In this document: in pieces, positions 62,061-64,000 of the stretch
How positions within the stretch are numbered: position 1 is the stretch's first letter
Layout of the letters: every line of letters begins with the position of its first letter
From: Rhynochetos jubatus
Lineage: Eukaryota; Chordata; Aves; Eurypygiformes; Rhynochetidae
Reading direction: 5' to 3'
DNA length: 64,000 nt
Assembly (NCBI GenBank): GCA_027574665.1
Contig: CM050664.1
Coordinates: 20,142,774-20,206,773, forward strand
Made by a program: the position numbers and the translations under genes
The notes under the pieces: model-generated
Seen by the model: only the letters and a program-made list of their open reading frames with translations
Database searches by the model: none
Told to the model about the DNA's origin: nothing

Positions 62061-64000
62061 AATTATGCGTGCTGCATACAGGGAATAAATCAAAACAACC
62101 TTCATTTGGAAACATCATTTTAGTCTTATGCTTTCATCAAAAAACATGATTATCTTAACAGTCACATTAATACAACGTAGGTACTTTACAAGGGAGAGAA
62201 ACAAGCAGCACATTCACCACCTCAAATTAAAGAGAGTCATTTTTATTCTTCCTCATCAAGGTGAAATATCTAGGAATATATGTGGCTGCCTATTCCGGGG
62301 TTGCACTTCCCCAACTATACATCCCACCAGCAGGTGCCCAGAAGGATGGCCACTTGTTGGAAGGGCAACAACACCGCACGGGAGGGGAAGGGGAGGCGGT
62401 TCAGCCTAGCAGAGCTGTAACACAGCCACAAACCACGGCATTTCTACAGCATGCTAAAACCCACCACACCCTCAGCAGTGTTTTATATGCAACAGTTGTA
62501 TGCAAATTCAAGTCAAGTGTGAGGATTGGCAAATTTAGGTATAAAGTTAATTAATAGCTACTTCAAATTAATTAATTTCTAAGATAAATTCTAGCCTCTC
62601 CCCTTTGAGGAAGTTAACACACAATTTAAATTTACAAGGATACATCAGCATCCGATCATGGAAATATGCAATGTTGTATGTTCTCCCATGCCACATCACT
62701 TCTGTTTCCTTGTGCTGGCTGCCTCCCATTCGCTGGGTAATTTCACAGGAACTTACTTCTCTAATCGCTTACAAAAGAAGGTGTAAGATGAAGCTTCCTG
62801 GCTCGAGGTAGATGGCCTTTATGTGTGGCTAAAGCGTGGCATGACCTACAACAGAGTCCAGGCCAGCACATCTTATCTGATGCCGTAAGCTGGGGAATAA
62901 GGGAAAATAGAGCACAACATCACCTCTTTCTATCAGATTCAGGAGACACAAGGAAAATACAGTGCACCGAAGGTGCAGCTGAAACACAGAAGGAAACCCC
63001 AAAACATGGATGGCTGCACTCCCAGGACAACTCTGAGGAGGAGGGCACTGACTGTAACACAGCTCAGTCACGCTTGCAAACAAACAGCTCTGCGCACCAG
63101 GCTGATGAGTTACATGGAACAACAGAGGAGTATCACGAGGACACTTTGAAAAGAAGGTTGCAATCGCTCATTGTCTCTCACACAAAGATATTTGTATAAG
63201 ATTCTGGCTTATAGCGAAAACAGGAGGAAAACTTTGGTTTCACAAAAGCCACCGAGAGCTTATTTATGGGGGTGGCAGAGACTGAGAGAGAAGTATCTCA
63301 TCAACCACTTGCAGTCAGACTTCAGTTTATTTGCATACTATGATCCCGCATATTAAATATTGTGAGAACTGAAATGAAATTTTCATTAGTGTTCAATCTG
63401 AAGTCTCACCCATGGGATCCAGCTCCCAACAGTTAATGCATTTGTTTGCCTGTTTACCCTTTGAAGTGATCCATTTGTACCATGCTAGCCGATACCTTCC
63501 ACCTCCAATCCATTAGCACACCGTTACCACAGACTGGCACAGTGCTGTATCAGCCTCTCTGAAGTGCGCTGCGAAATTACACTGGGTTAAATGGTCACTT
63601 CTAATTCAAAATATTATGATGCTTTGTAGATTAAATTACTGATCTTTCACAAAATTGCATCAGTGGAGATCACAATCAGGAAGACAGCTTAGCATCAGAC
63701 AGTGCTAAATAATATCCTCGCTGCTTTACAGATCCAATTTTGCTGTTCTGAAGAAAGTTTCTCCTGGTTATAACTTATAACTCTCAAACCTACCTCCTTT
63801 ATAAAGCGGGAAATAACAGCTACAAATAAATTCTGGTGTTGTCTCGAAAGCATCAAAACCACCATGCAATGTTGCAGGAGCAGGACTGGAACCAGTGGGG
63901 GACTCGGTCTGACGCAAAGGTGATGGGGAAATTCCCCAACAACTCCCGAAGGTGTTGCAGAAATGCGTACGCAGCGGGGTGACGCTCACCAGGACTTGCA

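Larger units (their letters stand above)
57356..64000 (-). other. MAD1L1: MAD1L1 intron (partial, right side), at least 6.6 kb
   Basis: Lies upstream of the TTGAAG acceptor of the 57299-57355 exon. The preceding MAD1 exon (ending near ...SAEME in human) is not recognisable before the right edge. The intron holds a CR1 3' end (57517-57811), an older CR1 (59490-59680), a 22-bp palindrome (59894-59915) and AT-rich sequence near 62 kb. The rest shows no supportable feature. Confidence 0.8.

Noticed and set aside
1-64000. tRNA, rRNA, CRISPR arrays, operons, phage or plasmid features
   Set aside because: No cloverleaf with A/B boxes, no spaced direct-repeat arrays, and no dense coding on either strand were seen.

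Overview
This window is vertebrate, almost certainly bird, nuclear DNA. It has no compact gene order, no Shine-Dalgarno sites and no long ORFs. It does hold short exons with GT-AG splice sites set in long introns, and CR1-type LINE remnants typical of bird genomes. A 591-bp retroviral solo LTR matches a repeat (opening TGTTGTGGTTTAACCCC) that I recall from neoavian birds rather than from chicken, so a neoavian species is my best guess. The family memberships and the species guess rest on recall, not on a database search.

The only protein-coding gene I can support is MAD1L1 (Mad1, spindle assembly checkpoint), on the minus strand. Three consecutive coding exons lie at 57299-57355, 38850-38938 and 30144-30234 (57, 89 and 91 nt). 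They join in frame into 79 codons of the Mad1 coiled coil that leads up to the Mad2-interaction motif. All three have clean acceptor and donor sites and compatible phases (0-0, 0-2, 2-0). The exon carrying the Mad2-interaction motif was not found and should lie left of the window. The preceding exon was not found either and should lie to the right. The window is therefore an internal slice of a large gene: at least 30.1 kb of intron on the left, introns of about 8.6 kb and 18.4 kb between the exons, and at least 6.6 kb of intron on the right.

The introns hold the following. (1) 1-30143: a 91-bp direct duplication (2895-2985 and 3708-3798), the solo LTR at 15043-15633 with a perfect 5-bp target-site duplication, homopolymer tracts, and possible enhancer-like stretches near 22.6 kb and 26.1 kb. 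(2) 30235-38849: an old CR1/L3-like LINE in minus orientation (30540-31780) split by a foreign segment of about 200 bp, and a CR1 3' tail near 33.77 kb. (3) 38939-57298: a 73-bp direct duplication (39538-39610 and 43549-43621), a C-rich/G-rich strand-asymmetric block near 46 kb, an old plus-strand CR1/L3-like LINE (51690-52170), and a block dense in homeodomain-type motifs (54395-54625). (4) 57356-64000: a well-preserved CR1 3' end starting only about 160 bp from an exon, an older CR1 on the minus strand, a 22-bp perfect palindrome, and another enhancer-like AT-rich stretch near 62 kb.

I found no tRNA, rRNA, CRISPR, operon or phage structure, and no convincing new gene system. The observations most worth checking are the two short intronic duplications, one of which differs mainly at third codon positions of an open frame behind a splice-acceptor-like tract.
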